From assembly GCA_902794005.1 (NCBI GenBank), contig CADBFO010000012.1, positions 1-64,000 on the forward strand: 64,000 nt of DNA, in the 5' to 3' direction. This DNA is from an uncultured Bacteroidia bacterium. GTDB taxonomy: Bacteria > Bacteroidota > Bacteroidia > Bacteroidales > UBA932. The notes beneath the pieces are model-generated. The model was not told the DNA's origin, ran no database searches, and was given only the letters and a program-made list of their open reading frames with translations. This document shows positions 27,413 through 36,066 of the stretch, in pieces (the stretch's first letter is position 1; each line of letters begins with the position of its first letter). A program made the position numbers and the translations under genes.

Positions 27413-29280
27413 AGAATCAGTTTGATATCATTGTGGTTGGTGGCGGCCATGCCGGATGTGAGGCGGCGATGGCTGCCGCCAATATGGGATCTTCCGTTCT
27501 TTTACTCACGCCAGACCTTCACGGACTGGCAAAAATGAGCTGTAATCCTGCCGTCGGTGGAATTGCCAAAGGACAGATCGTCAGAGAGATAGATGCCCTT
27601 GGAGGTTATATGGGCCTGGTCACGGATGCCGCTACGCTGCAGTTTCGGATGCTGAACCGTTCGAAAGGCCCGGCCATGTGGAGTCCTCGCGCCCAATGTG
27701 ATAAACAGCAGTTTTCGGCCACCTGGCTTAACTTCTTGTTAAGTAACAGAAAATTAAGTATTTACGCAGATTTTGCTGAAAATTTTCTCTTTGAGAATCA
27801 AAAAATTGTCGGGGTTTGTACAATTACCGGGGCAAAATTCACTGCAAAAGCGCTTATTTTGACGGCCGGAACCTTCCTTAACGGAAAAATGTATATCGGC
27901 CAGCATTCTTTTGAAGGTGGCCGTATTGGTGAAAAAGCCTCTTTGGGAATATCCGATCAGCTGGCTTCTTTCGGGATTCCTACGGCAAGAATGAAAACGG
28001 GGACGCCCCCTCGTATCGATGTTCGTTCCGTGGATGTGTCCCGCCTTCAAAAACAGCCCGGAGATGCTTCTCCTGAGCGTTTTTCGTTTTTGGATATTCC
28101 CTCTGCCGTTCAAAATAACGGGGCCCAGATGGACTGTTACCTTCTTCATACGAACGAAACTGTTCACGAGATTCTTCGCTCCGGCTTTGACCGTTCTCCC
28201 CTTTTTACCGGGATGATTCACGGGAAAGGGCCTCGTTATTGTCCCAGTATCGAGGACAAGCTCAAGACATTTGCCGATAAAGACTCTCACCAACTTTTCC
28301 TTGAGCCCGAGGGACGATTTTCTCCCGAGTATTATTTGCAGGGATTCTCCTCTTCTCTGCCTTTGGAGGTTCAGTTGGACGCGTTGCATGCGATTGAGGG
28401 CCTTGAAAACGCGGTTGTTTTCAAGCCGGCCTATGCCGTTGAATATGACTATTTCGACCCTCGCCTCCTGCACTATTCTTTATGCTCCAGAGTGGTTGAA
28501 AACCTCTTTCTGGCTGGTCAGGTTAATGGAACCACCGGTTATGAGGAAGCCGCCGCCCAGGGCCTTCTGGCCGGCATTAATGCTCATTTGTTCCTGCAGG
28601 GGAAGGAGCCGTTTGTGCTTCGCCGCGACCAGGCTTACATCGGCGTCTTGATAGATGATTTAATCAATAAGGGCGTTGACGAGCCTTACCGGATGTTCAC
28701 CTCCAGGGCCGAATATCGTATTTTACTGCGTCAGGACAATGCTGATTTCCGTCTTACGGAATTGTCTTACAAGCTTGGGCTGGCCTCGGAGGCACGTTAT
28801 AATGCCTTTTTGCAGAAGCAGGATGCGGTAAATAAACTTTCTGCGGCCTGCTCAGACACGAAATTGGCCCCGTCCACCGTTAATGAGTATCTTCTTTCCA
28901 TAGGCTCTACACCTCTTTCTGAATCGAAACATTTGTCAGATTTGGTGTCTCGTCCGGAAGTTTCGCTGCAAAACCTTCTTTCTTTTGTTCCACGTGGAAC
29001 AAATCTGGGCGATTTTTCCGAGGATGTGGTTGCTTCTGTGGAAGTTTCCCTGAAATATGCCGGTTATATTGAGCGGGAGAAGGCACAGGCGCAAAAGAAC
29101 GAGCGCCTGGAATACATTCGCATTCCGGCCGATTTTGACTTTGACGCCCTGCAGAGCCTCTCGATCGAGTGTCGGCAGAAGTTAAAAAGATATAAGCCTG
29201 AGACCATTGCTCAGGCTTCGCGAATTTCCGGCGTGTCTCCTGCCGATATTTCGGTTCTGTTGGTGTACTTCGGCCGTTAG
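27409..29280 (+). CDS. mnmG: tRNA uridine-5-carboxymethylaminomethyl modification enzyme MnmG
   Basis: A 623-residue FAD enzyme that, with MnmE, modifies the wobble uridine (U34) of certain tRNAs. FAD motif [20 protein letters not shown] is near residue 10, then [34 protein letters not shown], and [20 protein letters not shown] near the C-terminal part; the tail [18 protein letters not shown] is complete. It overlaps ybeY by four bases. Composition is AT-richer than neighbours, like ybeY. The codons for FVPRGTN contain a perfect 16-base palindrome (TGTTCCACGTGGAACA) that matches the parS form. Confidence 0.96.
   Translation: MKNQFDIIVVGGGHAGCEAAMAAANMGSSVLLLTPDLHGLAKMSCNPAVGGIAKGQIVREIDALGGYMGLVTDAATLQFRMLNRSKGPAMWSPRAQCDKQQFSATWLNFLLSNRKLSIYADFAENFLFENQKIVGVCTITGAKFTAKALILTAGTFLNGKMYIGQHSFEGGRIGEKASLGISDQLASFGIPTARMKTGTPPRIDVRSVDVSRLQKQPGDASPERFSFLDIPSAVQNNGAQMDCYLLHTNETVHEILRSGFDRSPLFTGMIHGKGPRYCPSIEDKLKTFADKDSHQLFLEPEGRFSPEYYLQGFSSSLPLEVQLDALHAIEGLENAVVFKPAYAVEYDYFDPRLLHYSLCSRVVENLFLAGQVNGTTGYEEAAAQGLLAGINAHLFLQGKEPFVLRRDQAYIGVLIDDLINKGVDEPYRMFTSRAEYRILLRQDNADFRLTELSYKLGLASEARYNAFLQKQDAVNKLSAACSDTKLAPSTVNEYLLSIGSTPLSESKHLSDLVSRPEVSLQNLLSFVPRGTNLGDFSEDVVASVEVSLKYAGYIEREKAQAQKNERLEYIRIPADFDFDALQSLSIECRQKLKRYKPETIAQASRISGVSPADISVLLVYFGR
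28986..29001. promoter_or_regulatory. parS-like palindrome 1 inside mnmG
   Basis: TGTTCCACGTGGAACA is a perfect 16-base palindrome with the CACGTG core and GTT/AAC flanks of ParB-binding parS sites. It differs from the Bacillus form TGTTTCACGTGAAACA by one symmetrical pair. Confidence 0.6.
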
Positions 29281-29282
29281 CG

Positions 29283-29296
29283 GTTCTACGTGGAAC
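29283..29296. promoter_or_regulatory. parS-like palindrome 2 just after mnmG
   Basis: GTTCTACGTGGAAC has one mismatch to the inner 14 bases of site 1 and lies 282 bases downstream of it, in the short gap between convergent mnmG and ruvA. Confidence 0.5.
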
Positions 29297-29298
29297 GG

Positions 29299-29886
29299 TT
29301 ACAGGCGCTTCAGCGCCGCTTTGATAATATCCTCTACCCGGGCGTTGGGGTTGTCTTTCAGGATCGCCGGCATCACTTTCCCGATATTTGCCTTGGAGAA
29401 GCCCAACATGGTCAGGGCCGTTGTGGCCTCGTCCACCAGGGCTGAATGGTCCGACTTAAAGAGGGCGGAAGAGTCGGCCCCGGCACCTTTTACAATCTTG
29501 TCTTTCAACTCCAAAACAAGCCTCTGGGCACTCTTGAGGCCGATTCCCTTGACACTTTTGATCCGGTTTACATCCTCTGCCAGGATGGCCTGGCGGATTT
29601 CTTCGGCGCTGAGCGTGGACAACATCATGCGAGCCGAAGCCACGCCGATCCCCGACACCCCGATAAGCAGGCGGAAAAGCTCTCGCTCGTCTTTGGTGGC
29701 AAAGCCGTAGAAGAGCTCTTCGTCTTCCCGGATGTAGTGATGAATATATGCCACAACCTGGGTTTGCAGTTGAAATGCCTCGTAGGTTTGCAGGGAAATA
29801 AGGAGGCTGTATCCGATTCCGTGATTCTCCAGGATAAGCTCTGTGGGCGTTAATTCAATGATTTGTCCTTTAATATAGTCAATCAT
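29299..29886 (-). CDS. ruvA: Holliday junction DNA-binding subunit RuvA
   Basis: A 195-residue protein that binds four-way junctions as a tetramer and loads RuvB. The N-terminal OB domain (MIDYIKGQIIELTPTELILE) is followed by two helix-hairpin-helix motifs (LLIGVSGIGVASARMMLSTL and IKSVKGIGLKSAQRLVLELK), a linker, and the C-terminal domain with LGFSKANIGKVMPAIL. Complete. It is transcribed toward mnmG. A copy of repeat A starts at its own start codon and separates it from divergent sufS. Confidence 0.95.
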   Translation of the reverse strand: MIDYIKGQIIELTPTELILENHGIGYSLLISLQTYEAFQLQTQVVAYIHHYIREDEELFYGFATKDERELFRLLIGVSGIGVASARMMLSTLSAEEIRQAILAEDVNRIKSVKGIGLKSAQRLVLELKDKIVKGAGADSSALFKSDHSALVDEATTALTMLGFSKANIGKVMPAILKDNPNARVEDIIKAALKRL

Positions 29887-29889
29887 GGC

Positions 29890-29922
29890 AGAAAAGATTC
29901 TTCAATGCGTTCAGAATAACAA
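29890..29922. repeat. Repeat A copy between ruvA and sufS
   Basis: AAGATTCTTCAATGCG then TTCAGAATAAC, a slightly diverged copy in the minus orientation, lying in the divergent promoter gap. Confidence 0.7.
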
Positions 29923-29940
29923 TTATTGGACAAATTTATG

Positions 29941-29948
29941 TAAATTTG
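29941..29948 (+). promoter_or_regulatory. Promoter -7 box (TAAATTTG) for sufS
   Basis: TAnnTTTG match; transcription would begin close to the ATG codons at 29961 and 29967. Confidence 0.5.
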
Positions 29949-29966
29949 CAGACTTATCCAATGCTC

Positions 29967-31208
29967 ATGACAGAAGAGATTCGCAAACAATTTCCAGCCC
30001 TCTCCGGTACTGTGTACGGGAAGCCTTTGGTGTATCTGGACAACGCAGCCACATCGCAGCGCCCCCGGGCCGTCTTGGACTGCTGGGAGTCGCTGGCCGC
30101 AGGAGCAAACGCCAATATTCACCGTGCCGTCCATTATCTGGCCGGCCTGGCTACGGATGCGTACGAAGACACCCGGCGTGCGGTTCAGGCCTTTTTGAAC
30201 GCCCCGTCCCCGGAGGAAATCGTCTTTACTTCCGGCGCAACGGCGGCGGTCAACCTGCTTGCGTTTTCCTTCGGGGAGGCCTATGTCCGGGAAGGAGATG
30301 AGATCGTCGTTTCCGTTGCCGAGCATCACTCCAACATCGTTCCCTGGCAGCTTCTTTGCCAGCGAAAAAAAACGGTCTTGAAGGTCCTTGACATTCACGA
30401 AAATGGTGACCTTATGGTGGAAAGCTTGGAAAATCTTCTTTCCGGGCGCACTAAAATAGTTGCTATCTCTCACATTTCCAATGTGTTAGGCCTTGTTAAC
30501 CCTGTGCAGAAAATTGTCTCAATCTGTCATGAAAAGGGAATTCCGGTGCTGGTGGACGGGGCGCAGGGGATTGTCCATGAGCCGGTGGATGTCCAGGCGC
30601 TGGATTGCGACTTTTACGTATTTTCCGGCCACAAACTCTATGCGGCAACCGGTACGGGCGTGCTCTACGGGAAGCGCAAATGGTTGGATGCCCTGCCTCC
30701 TTACATGGGCGGCGGGGAAATGATTGCGCATGTTTCTTTTGAAAAGACCAGCTTTGCTCCCCTTCCGGAAAAATTTGAGGCCGGCACCCAGAATTTCAAT
30801 GCCGTTCCCACGCTGGTGCCTGCAATGGCCTTTGCCAAGGCCTGCCGGGAAGACGCGTCCATTCAAAAGGAACAGCATGCCATCCTGGAATATGTATATG
30901 AGCAAATAACTAAAAATGAACTGATTACCTTGTATGGGACGCCAATGGGCTCCAAGATTCCCCTCTTTTCTTTTGCCGTGAAGGGCGCCCACCACGAGGA
31001 TTTGGCCCTGATTTTGGACAAGATGGGAATCGCCGTCCGTTCCGGACAAATGTGTGCGGAACCGTTGATGGACCGTCTGGGGGTGACGGGCCTGCTCAGG
31101 GCCTCTTTCGGCCCGTACAACACTCTGGCGGAAGCCGAATATTTTATCAGGAGCCTGAACAGGGCGATCGCGATGCTGACAGGAGATTCTTCACGTCGTT
31201 CAGAATGA
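29967..31208 (+). CDS. sufS: Cysteine desulfurase SufS
   Basis: A 413-residue PLP enzyme that takes sulfur from cysteine for Fe-S cluster assembly. Motifs: YLDNAATSQRPRAVLD, AEHHSNIVPWQLL, the PLP lysine in FSGHKLYAATGTGVLYGK, and the persulfide cysteine in RSGQMCAEPLMDR. I prefer the ATG at 29967 (MTEEIRKQFPALS); 29961 is two codons earlier. The last residues (GDSSRRSE) and the stop codon are encoded by a copy of repeat A, so the natural C-terminus was replaced or extended by the element. sufE follows. Confidence 0.93.
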   Translation: MTEEIRKQFPALSGTVYGKPLVYLDNAATSQRPRAVLDCWESLAAGANANIHRAVHYLAGLATDAYEDTRRAVQAFLNAPSPEEIVFTSGATAAVNLLAFSFGEAYVREGDEIVVSVAEHHSNIVPWQLLCQRKKTVLKVLDIHENGDLMVESLENLLSGRTKIVAISHISNVLGLVNPVQKIVSICHEKGIPVLVDGAQGIVHEPVDVQALDCDFYVFSGHKLYAATGTGVLYGKRKWLDALPPYMGGGEMIAHVSFEKTSFAPLPEKFEAGTQNFNAVPTLVPAMAFAKACREDASIQKEQHAILEYVYEQITKNELITLYGTPMGSKIPLFSFAVKGAHHEDLALILDKMGIAVRSGQMCAEPLMDRLGVTGLLRASFGPYNTLAEAEYFIRSLNRAIAMLTGDSSRRSE

Positions 31209-31260
31209 CAAAGTTCTTCCAGAATGACAAAGTTCTTCCTGGGCGCAGCGAAGGAACGAA
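31183..31260. repeat. Repeat A copy plus partial copies between sufS and sufE
   Basis: A full copy (31183-31210) supplies the sufS stop codon. Two shorter fragments with GTTCTTCC and AGAATGACA, then GCGCAGCGAAGGAAC, follow before the sufE ATG. Confidence 0.75.
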
Positions 31261-31261
31261 G

Positions 31262-31699
31262 ATGAGCAATATGACACTACAGGAAAAGAAACAACAGATT
31301 ATTGACGATTTCTCCATCTACGAAGAGTGGCTGGACAAGTACGAGTATCTGATCGAACTCGGAAAGAGCCTGGAACCGTTCCCGGAAGAAAAAAAGACGG
31401 AAGACCGCCTTATAAAGGGCTGTCAGTCACGCGTTTGGCTTGACAGCGAGCTTCGCGACGGCCTCCTTTATTTCCGGGCCGACAGCGACGCCATCATCAC
31501 CAAGGGCATCATTTCGCTTCTTGTCAGCGTTTATTCCGGCCGCCCGGCCGCGGAAATATCGGCCGATGATTTTGCTTTCGTGCGGGAAATCGGGCTCAAG
31601 GACAACCTGTCCCCCACCCGGGCCAACGGGCTTGTGTCCATGATTGAACGGATAAAAGAGATTGCCGCTCAGGCCGCCAATGATACTGTCTCATTCTGA
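31262..31699 (+). CDS. sufE: Sulfur acceptor SufE
   Basis: A 145-residue protein that accepts persulfide sulfur from SufS and passes it on to cluster assembly. The start MTLQEKKQQIIDDFSIYEEW, the cysteine motif RLIKGCQSRVWLDSELRDG and the ending LSPTRANGLVSMIERIKEIA fit the family. The final residues NDTVSF come from the start of the next repeat A copy. It lies in a sufS-sufE-MIP18 order, so all three probably serve iron-sulfur metabolism. Confidence 0.92.
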   Translation: MSNMTLQEKKQQIIDDFSIYEEWLDKYEYLIELGKSLEPFPEEKKTEDRLIKGCQSRVWLDSELRDGLLYFRADSDAIITKGIISLLVSVYSGRPAAEISADDFAFVREIGLKDNLSPTRANGLVSMIERIKEIAAQAANDTVSF

Positions 31700-31715
31700 G
31701 CAAAGCGAAGAATCT
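31687..31715. repeat. Repeat A copy ending at the next start codon
   Basis: CATTCTGAGCAAAGCGAAG then AATCT, followed directly by ATG of the MIP18-type gene. It replaces any ordinary ribosome site. Confidence 0.85.
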
Positions 31716-32099
31716 ATGGAAGAGAAGAAAGACATACTCTCTGCCGAGGACGTAAAGGAACTTCAGCCCCTTTATGCGGCCGTCGTATCGGCCCTGAAAG
31801 AGGTGTACGATCCGGAAATCCCGGTGAACATTTACGATTTGGGCCTCATTTACGAGCTCACCATCAACAAGGCGCGCGAAGTCTCCATCCTGATGACTTT
31901 TACGGCGCCCAACTGCCCCATGGCCGATCAGGTGATCATGGAGGTTCAGCAGGGCGTAGAAGCGGTTCCGGGCGTGACAAAATGCAGTATCGAGCTCACT
32001 TTTGAGCCGCAGTGGGACCGCAGCATGCTCTCGGACGAGGCTCGCGTGGAGTTGGGCCTGGACTACGAAGAAGACGATTATGGTAAATTGAATGATTAG
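31716..32099 (+). CDS. MIP18 / DUF59-family iron-sulfur assembly factor (SufT-like)
   Basis: A 127-residue protein of the MIP18 (DUF59) family. The segment VSALKEVYDPEIPVNIYDLG and the cysteine-bearing TAPNCPMADQVIMEV are the family marks. Members help mature or deliver Fe-S clusters, and its place after sufS and sufE supports this. The start at 31716 (MEEKKDILSAED) is the first ATG after the repeat; the frame also runs back through the repeat, where the translated text (HSEQSEES) is clearly repeat-derived. A stop is followed by another repeat pair. Confidence 0.85.
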   Translation: MEEKKDILSAEDVKELQPLYAAVVSALKEVYDPEIPVNIYDLGLIYELTINKAREVSILMTFTAPNCPMADQVIMEVQQGVEAVPGVTKCSIELTFEPQWDRSMLSDEARVELGLDYEEDDYGKLND

Positions 32100-32159
32100 A
32101 TTCTTCACTACGTTCAGAATGACAGTGTTCGTGTCATCCTGAGCAAGGCGAAGGATCTT
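32099..32159. repeat. Inverted pair of repeat A copies before folK
   Basis: One copy runs minus (AGATTCTTCACTACGTTCAG), the other plus (CATCCTGAGCAAGGCGAAGG), with a 5-6 base centre. Together they form a hairpin 9 bases ahead of the folK ATG. Confidence 0.8.
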
Positions 32160-32167
32160 GCGAATTT

Positions 32168-32650
32168 ATGGAACGGATCAACGTATATCTGGGGCTGGGC
32201 TCCAACCTGGGAGACCGGGACGTGAACCTCCTGAAGGCCGTGAACCTTCTGGACCAGGCCTTCGGCATGCACCCGGAACGCATCTCCCGCATTGTGGAAA
32301 CGCCCGCCTGGGGCTTTGAGGGGCCGGATTTCCTGAATCTCTGCGTTTTGTACCGGCTTCCCCGCCAGGGTACGCCCGTGGAACATGCCTCGGAGATTCT
32401 CCGCCAGGTGAAAGCCGTGGAAAAAGCCCTTGGGCGCGAACCGAAGCCGCTTTTTGACGAAAAGGGAGCGCGCGTTTACCACAACCGCATCATCGATATC
32501 GACATCCTCTGCTATGGTGCGGAAACCATTCATACAGAAGCGCTTATTATCCCCCATCCGCTCATCGGAGAGCGGGATTTCGTGAAAAAGCCCCTGCTGG
32601 AAATCTCCAAACCGGACATCCGCGAAGCCTTTCCCGAAATCTTCGTGTAG
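32168..32650 (+). CDS. folK: 2-amino-4-hydroxy-6-hydroxymethyldihydropteridine pyrophosphokinase
   Basis: A 160-residue HPPK enzyme of folate synthesis that moves pyrophosphate from ATP to the pterin. Motifs NVYLGLGSNLGDRDVNLL, TPAWGFEGPDFLNLCV and the Mg-binding region HNRIIDIDILCYG, then IIPHPLIGERDFVKKPLLEI, are intact. Length is normal. It stands alone behind a repeat A hairpin; folP and folB are not near. Confidence 0.94.
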   Translation: MERINVYLGLGSNLGDRDVNLLKAVNLLDQAFGMHPERISRIVETPAWGFEGPDFLNLCVLYRLPRQGTPVEHASEILRQVKAVEKALGREPKPLFDEKGARVYHNRIIDIDILCYGAETIHTEALIIPHPLIGERDFVKKPLLEISKPDIREAFPEIFV

Positions 32651-32707
32651 GTGCCGCAACCTGCGCATTTTTGGGCCAAAAAAGAGCCGAATCCTGGCCG
32701 AAAATGC

Positions 32708-32751
32708 AAAAATTGCCAGATTGAGACATAAAAATTGCCAATTTGAGACAT
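32708..32751. repeat. 22-bp tandem repeat, possible IS21-type terminal sequence
   Basis: Two 22-base units (32708-32729 and 32730-32751) with three differences. Read on the minus strand each begins TGTCTCAA and ends GGCAATTTTT. Multiple short repeats beginning TGT are typical of IS21-family ends, but no transposase gene is near. The flanking hairpin (GGTGTCGCT / AGCGGCACC, 32754-32774) is separate. Confidence 0.35.
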
Positions 32752-32804
32752 CGGTGTCGCTAAAAAGCGGCACCTTGCCGTCTAAATGATAAACTCAAAA
32801 CAAA

Positions 32805-32933
32805 ATGAACACAAAAAAGCAGTATTTTCCGCCAACGAGTGAGACATTGAAATTCCTGATTGAAGCTGTGATTGCCGGCAGTGCAGATCCGGAGAACTAT
32901 ATCAATCCTTTTGGTGAACAAGAGTCTATTTAA
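32805..32933 (+). CDS. Small peptide of 42 aa upstream of fimbrillin/FISUMP gene (peptide 2)
   Basis: An open frame from ATG (32805) to TAA (32931-32933) ending 16 bases before the next lipoprotein gene. It begins MNTKKQYFPPTSETLKFLIE and ends DPENYINPFGEQESI, with AVIAGSA between. The pattern (lysine-rich start, Y-x2-P, hydrophobic middle, G-S, [D/E]-N-Y) is shared with peptides at 312-449 and 62791-62931. The ending PFG also recurs in peptide 3. A GGGAGG sequence between its stop and the next ATG could serve as ribosome site of the lipoprotein. Function unknown. Confidence 0.65.
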   Translation: MNTKKQYFPPTSETLKFLIEAVIAGSADPENYINPFGEQESI

Positions 32934-32949
32934 AAGGGAGGATTGAACA

Positions 32950-34422
32950 ATGAAAAAGACGATACTGTATGCTGCGGCCGTTCTGTTCCTTGCGGCCTGC
33001 TCCAAAGAGGAGCCCTTGTTGGTGGAGGAGGAGGCGTCCATCGATGCCTCCAGGATTGTGTTCAACATCAAAGTTGAAAACGGCCACGAATCCAAGGGTG
33101 TAAAGACGGCCTGGGAGACCGGGGACGTGGTTTATGCTTTCTTTGAGGATAATAGCACCCAATACGTGAAGATGACCTATGACGGAACGTCCTGGGCCTA
33201 TTCGGACAATGCCGGCGGCACCGCCTTTATCGGCCTTGACCTGACAGCCTCCGGCAAAAAGGTCAGCGCCGTGTATTTCCCCGGCTTTGTGTGCTCGGCC
33301 GCTCCCACCTATGACGAGAGCCAAAAATGGACTTTTGGGACGGTAGGCGGATACTACCAGACCACCGTTTCCGATTATACCGTCACATCCGTCGGTGACG
33401 TCAGCTCCCTGAGTGCGACCCTCAGGCTGGAAGCTCCGCCCGGAATCTCACAGCTGTACATTCCCTCGAATGAGTTTGCTGCTCCTGATGCGGGCGAGGA
33501 GTATGTCCTGACTGCCCCCCATTTTATTCCCTTCTTATTTGACGGAATCAAACCGGGCGAGGCCGCCATTTTCACTACGGCCGACAATGGCTTCCCCATG
33601 ACCGGCTACGACGGATCGATAGGAGGCGAGGCCGGGCTTTATTTCTGGGGCATTCTTGAGGGTGCCGGGACGTATGATTTTTCCTTCCAGCTGGTAAAGC
33701 GCGATGCACAAAGGAAGTTTGCCGTCTCCTCCTATTCCAAGACGGCAGCAGGCAAGACCGTTGGCGGGAACGTCGCCTTCAAGATAGGAGGATTCAAAGA
33801 CAACGGCAATTTTGTGAGCCTTGGTTATGCCGGCAGCCCCCTCTGGGCTACGGGTAATCTGGACAAGACCCATGCCAAGATTGTTCACCCTCTTGATGCA
33901 GGTGAGTATTTTATGTATGGAAAAACCACTCCTTACAATCAAAACGATGAAATATATGGTGGAGATGAATTACAGCTCTTTGAAGAAAATGACGTTGCCT
34001 ATAGGGTAAACAGCGCATGGCGTATCCCCTCCGAGGAGCAGTTCCTGGCGCTTATCAGCAGTTCCAATACATCTAACACCTGGGTGGAAGGCTGGTCGAA
34101 AGCCAGCACTGCCAGGAGAGGCAGAATTTTCACCAGCAAGGCAAATGGCATTTCGTTATTTTTTGCCGCTCTAGGCTATTATAACCAAGGGGTGCTTGAC
34201 TTTGCAGATGTCGCCGGATACTATTGGACATCTACTTGTTTTTATTTAGAAAAAGGAGATACGGTTCCTTGGTCGCTGTGGCCGATAACCATTCAGACAC
34301 CCATCTGGACCTCTCCAGAGTATGCCTTATTCTTACGGTTTGACAGCGACGGTCTCTCAAGTATTAAAAAAGACTGGCTGAAACGCTTTTTGGGATTTCA
34401 GGTTCGCCCCGTACGGAATTGA
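32950..34422 (+). CDS. Fimbrillin-like lipoprotein with C-terminal FISUMP-type domain
   Basis: A 490-residue predicted lipoprotein (lipobox LFLAAC, cysteine near residue 17). The N-terminal region (VKTAWETGDVVYAFFEDNST) is the fimbrillin-like sandwich usual in this group, roughly residues 30-270. The C-terminal region, from about 285, has PLWATGNLD, then SAWRIPSEEQFLALISSSN, GYYWTSTCF and the ending LGFQVRPVRN. That is the layout of the FISUMP (Fib_succ_major) domain. It is likely a surface or fimbria-associated protein. It is preceded by peptide 2. It resembles the gene at 61372-62772 in architecture but is clearly diverged. Confidence 0.8.
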   Translation: MKKTILYAAAVLFLAACSKEEPLLVEEEASIDASRIVFNIKVENGHESKGVKTAWETGDVVYAFFEDNSTQYVKMTYDGTSWAYSDNAGGTAFIGLDLTASGKKVSAVYFPGFVCSAAPTYDESQKWTFGTVGGYYQTTVSDYTVTSVGDVSSLSATLRLEAPPGISQLYIPSNEFAAPDAGEEYVLTAPHFIPFLFDGIKPGEAAIFTTADNGFPMTGYDGSIGGEAGLYFWGILEGAGTYDFSFQLVKRDAQRKFAVSSYSKTAAGKTVGGNVAFKIGGFKDNGNFVSLGYAGSPLWATGNLDKTHAKIVHPLDAGEYFMYGKTTPYNQNDEIYGGDELQLFEENDVAYRVNSAWRIPSEEQFLALISSSNTSNTWVEGWSKASTARRGRIFTSKANGISLFFAALGYYNQGVLDFADVAGYYWTSTCFYLEKGDTVPWSLWPITIQTPIWTSPEYALFLRFDSDGLSSIKKDWLKRFLGFQVRPVRN

Positions 34423-34483
34423 CATTCCAATACAGTGCGAGGGAATCATCGCCTCCTGCGTTTTTCCTGTGAAAAAAAATGAT

Positions 34484-34491
34484 TACCTTTG
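34484..34491 (+). promoter_or_regulatory. Promoter -7 box (TACCTTTG) for glyS
   Basis: TAnnTTTG box 21 bases before the glyS ATG; a T-run at 34461-34465 is at the -33 distance but is not a clean TTTG. Confidence 0.5.
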
Positions 34492-34512
34492 CGAGATTAG
34501 ATAAGCAAGAAT

Positions 34513-36051
34513 ATGACACAGGAAGAACTTTTTAAGGTACTTGTCGCCCATTGCAAGGAGTACGGATTCATCTTCCCCTCCTCCGAGATTTATGACGGCC
34601 TGGCCGCCGTATATGACTATGGCCAGATGGGCGTCCAGCTCAAAAACAACATCAAAAATTATTGGTGGGAAGCCATGACCCGGCTCAACGAGAACATCGT
34701 CGGCATCGACTCCGCCATCTTCATGCACCCCCGCATTTGGGAGGCTTCCGGCCACGTGGGCGCCTTCAACGACCCCCTCATCGACAACAAAGATTCCAAG
34801 AAGCGCTATCGGGCCGATGTCCTCATCGAGGATTACCTGGGCAAGATCGAAGAAAAAATCGAGAAAGAAGTGGCCAAGGGCCGCAAAAAATTCGGCGAGG
34901 CCTTCAATGAAGAGCAGTTCCGCGCCACCAACCCCAACGTCCTTCGCGAAAAAGCCAAGTACGACGAGGTCCACAGCCGTTTCGTGAAGGCCGAACAGGC
35001 CTCCGACTTTGCCGAATACCGCCAGATCATCATCGACTGCGGCATCGTTTGCCCCATCAGCGGCACCTGCAACTGGACGGAAGTGCGTCAGTTCAACCTC
35101 ATGTTCCAGACCTCCATGGGTTCCACGGCCGACGGCGCCAGCACCATTTATCTGCGTCCCGAGACCGCCCAGGGCATTTTTGTGAACTATCTCAACGTCC
35201 AGAAGACCGGCCGCATGAAGATTCCTTTCGGCATCGCCCAGATTGGCAAAGCCTTCCGTAACGAGATTGTGGCCCGCCAGTTCATCTTCCGCATGCGCGA
35301 ATTCGAACAGATGGAGATGCAGTTCTTTATCAAGCCCGGCACCGAACTGGACTGGTTCAAAAAATGGAAGGAAAACCGCATGAAATGGCATGTGAACCTG
35401 GGAATGGGGGCCGAGAATTACCGTTTCCACGACCACGAGAAGCTGGCACACTACGCCAACGCCGCCACCGACATCGAGTTCAACTTCCCCTTCGGCTTCA
35501 AGGAGCTGGAAGGCATCCACAGCCGCACCAACTTCGACCTGGGCAACCACCAGAAGTTCTCCGGCAAGAAGATAGAATACTTTGACCCGGAGGAGAACAT
35601 CTCTTACACGCCCTATGTGGTGGAGACGTCCATCGGCGTCGATCGCATGTGCCTGGCCGTCCTGGCCCACTCCTATACCGTGGAGAAGCTGGAAAACGGC
35701 GAAGAGCGCGTTGTAATGAAGATTCCGGCCCCGCTGGCCCCCATCAAGGTGGCCGTGATGCCGCTCGTGAAGAAAGACGGCCTGCCGGAGCTTGCCCAGA
35801 AAGTGGTGGACCAGCTCAAGTACGACTTCTCCTACCAGTATGACGAGAAAGACTCCATCGGCAAGCGCTATCGCCGCCAGGATGCCATCGGAACGCCTTT
35901 CTGCGTCACCGTGGACCACGACAGCCTCCGCGACGGCTGCGTCACCGTCCGCGACCGCGACAACATGACCCAGGAACGCGTGAAGATAGAAGATCTTCGC
36001 GCCATGATAGAGGAGAAAGTTTCCCTTACCAAGCTTCTTCGTAATCTATAA
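34513..36051 (+). CDS. glyS: Glycyl-tRNA synthetase (alpha2 type)
   Basis: A 512-residue class II synthetase that charges tRNA-Gly, of the eukaryote/archaea-like dimeric type common in Bacteroidetes. Motif 2 region IGKAFRNEIVARQFIFRMRE, the ATP-binding stretch FIKPGTELDWF, motif 3 VVETSIGVDRMCLAVL, and the C-terminal anticodon-binding domain (PIKVAVMPLVKKDGLPELAQ, GTPFCVTVDHDSL) are in order. Complete length. A promoter box is upstream; a regulator fragment follows after 15 bases. Confidence 0.96.
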   Translation: MTQEELFKVLVAHCKEYGFIFPSSEIYDGLAAVYDYGQMGVQLKNNIKNYWWEAMTRLNENIVGIDSAIFMHPRIWEASGHVGAFNDPLIDNKDSKKRYRADVLIEDYLGKIEEKIEKEVAKGRKKFGEAFNEEQFRATNPNVLREKAKYDEVHSRFVKAEQASDFAEYRQIIIDCGIVCPISGTCNWTEVRQFNLMFQTSMGSTADGASTIYLRPETAQGIFVNYLNVQKTGRMKIPFGIAQIGKAFRNEIVARQFIFRMREFEQMEMQFFIKPGTELDWFKKWKENRMKWHVNLGMGAENYRFHDHEKLAHYANAATDIEFNFPFGFKELEGIHSRTNFDLGNHQKFSGKKIEYFDPEENISYTPYVVETSIGVDRMCLAVLAHSYTVEKLENGEERVVMKIPAPLAPIKVAVMPLVKKDGLPELAQKVVDQLKYDFSYQYDEKDSIGKRYRRQDAIGTPFCVTVDHDSLRDGCVTVRDRDNMTQERVKIEDLRAMIEEKVSLTKLLRNL

Positions 36052-36066
36052 TAAACTGTAAGCCAA

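Noticed and set aside
31662-31715. N-terminal extension of the MIP18-type protein
   Set aside because: The extra 18 codons are translation of repeat A; the family starts near MEEKKDILSAED.
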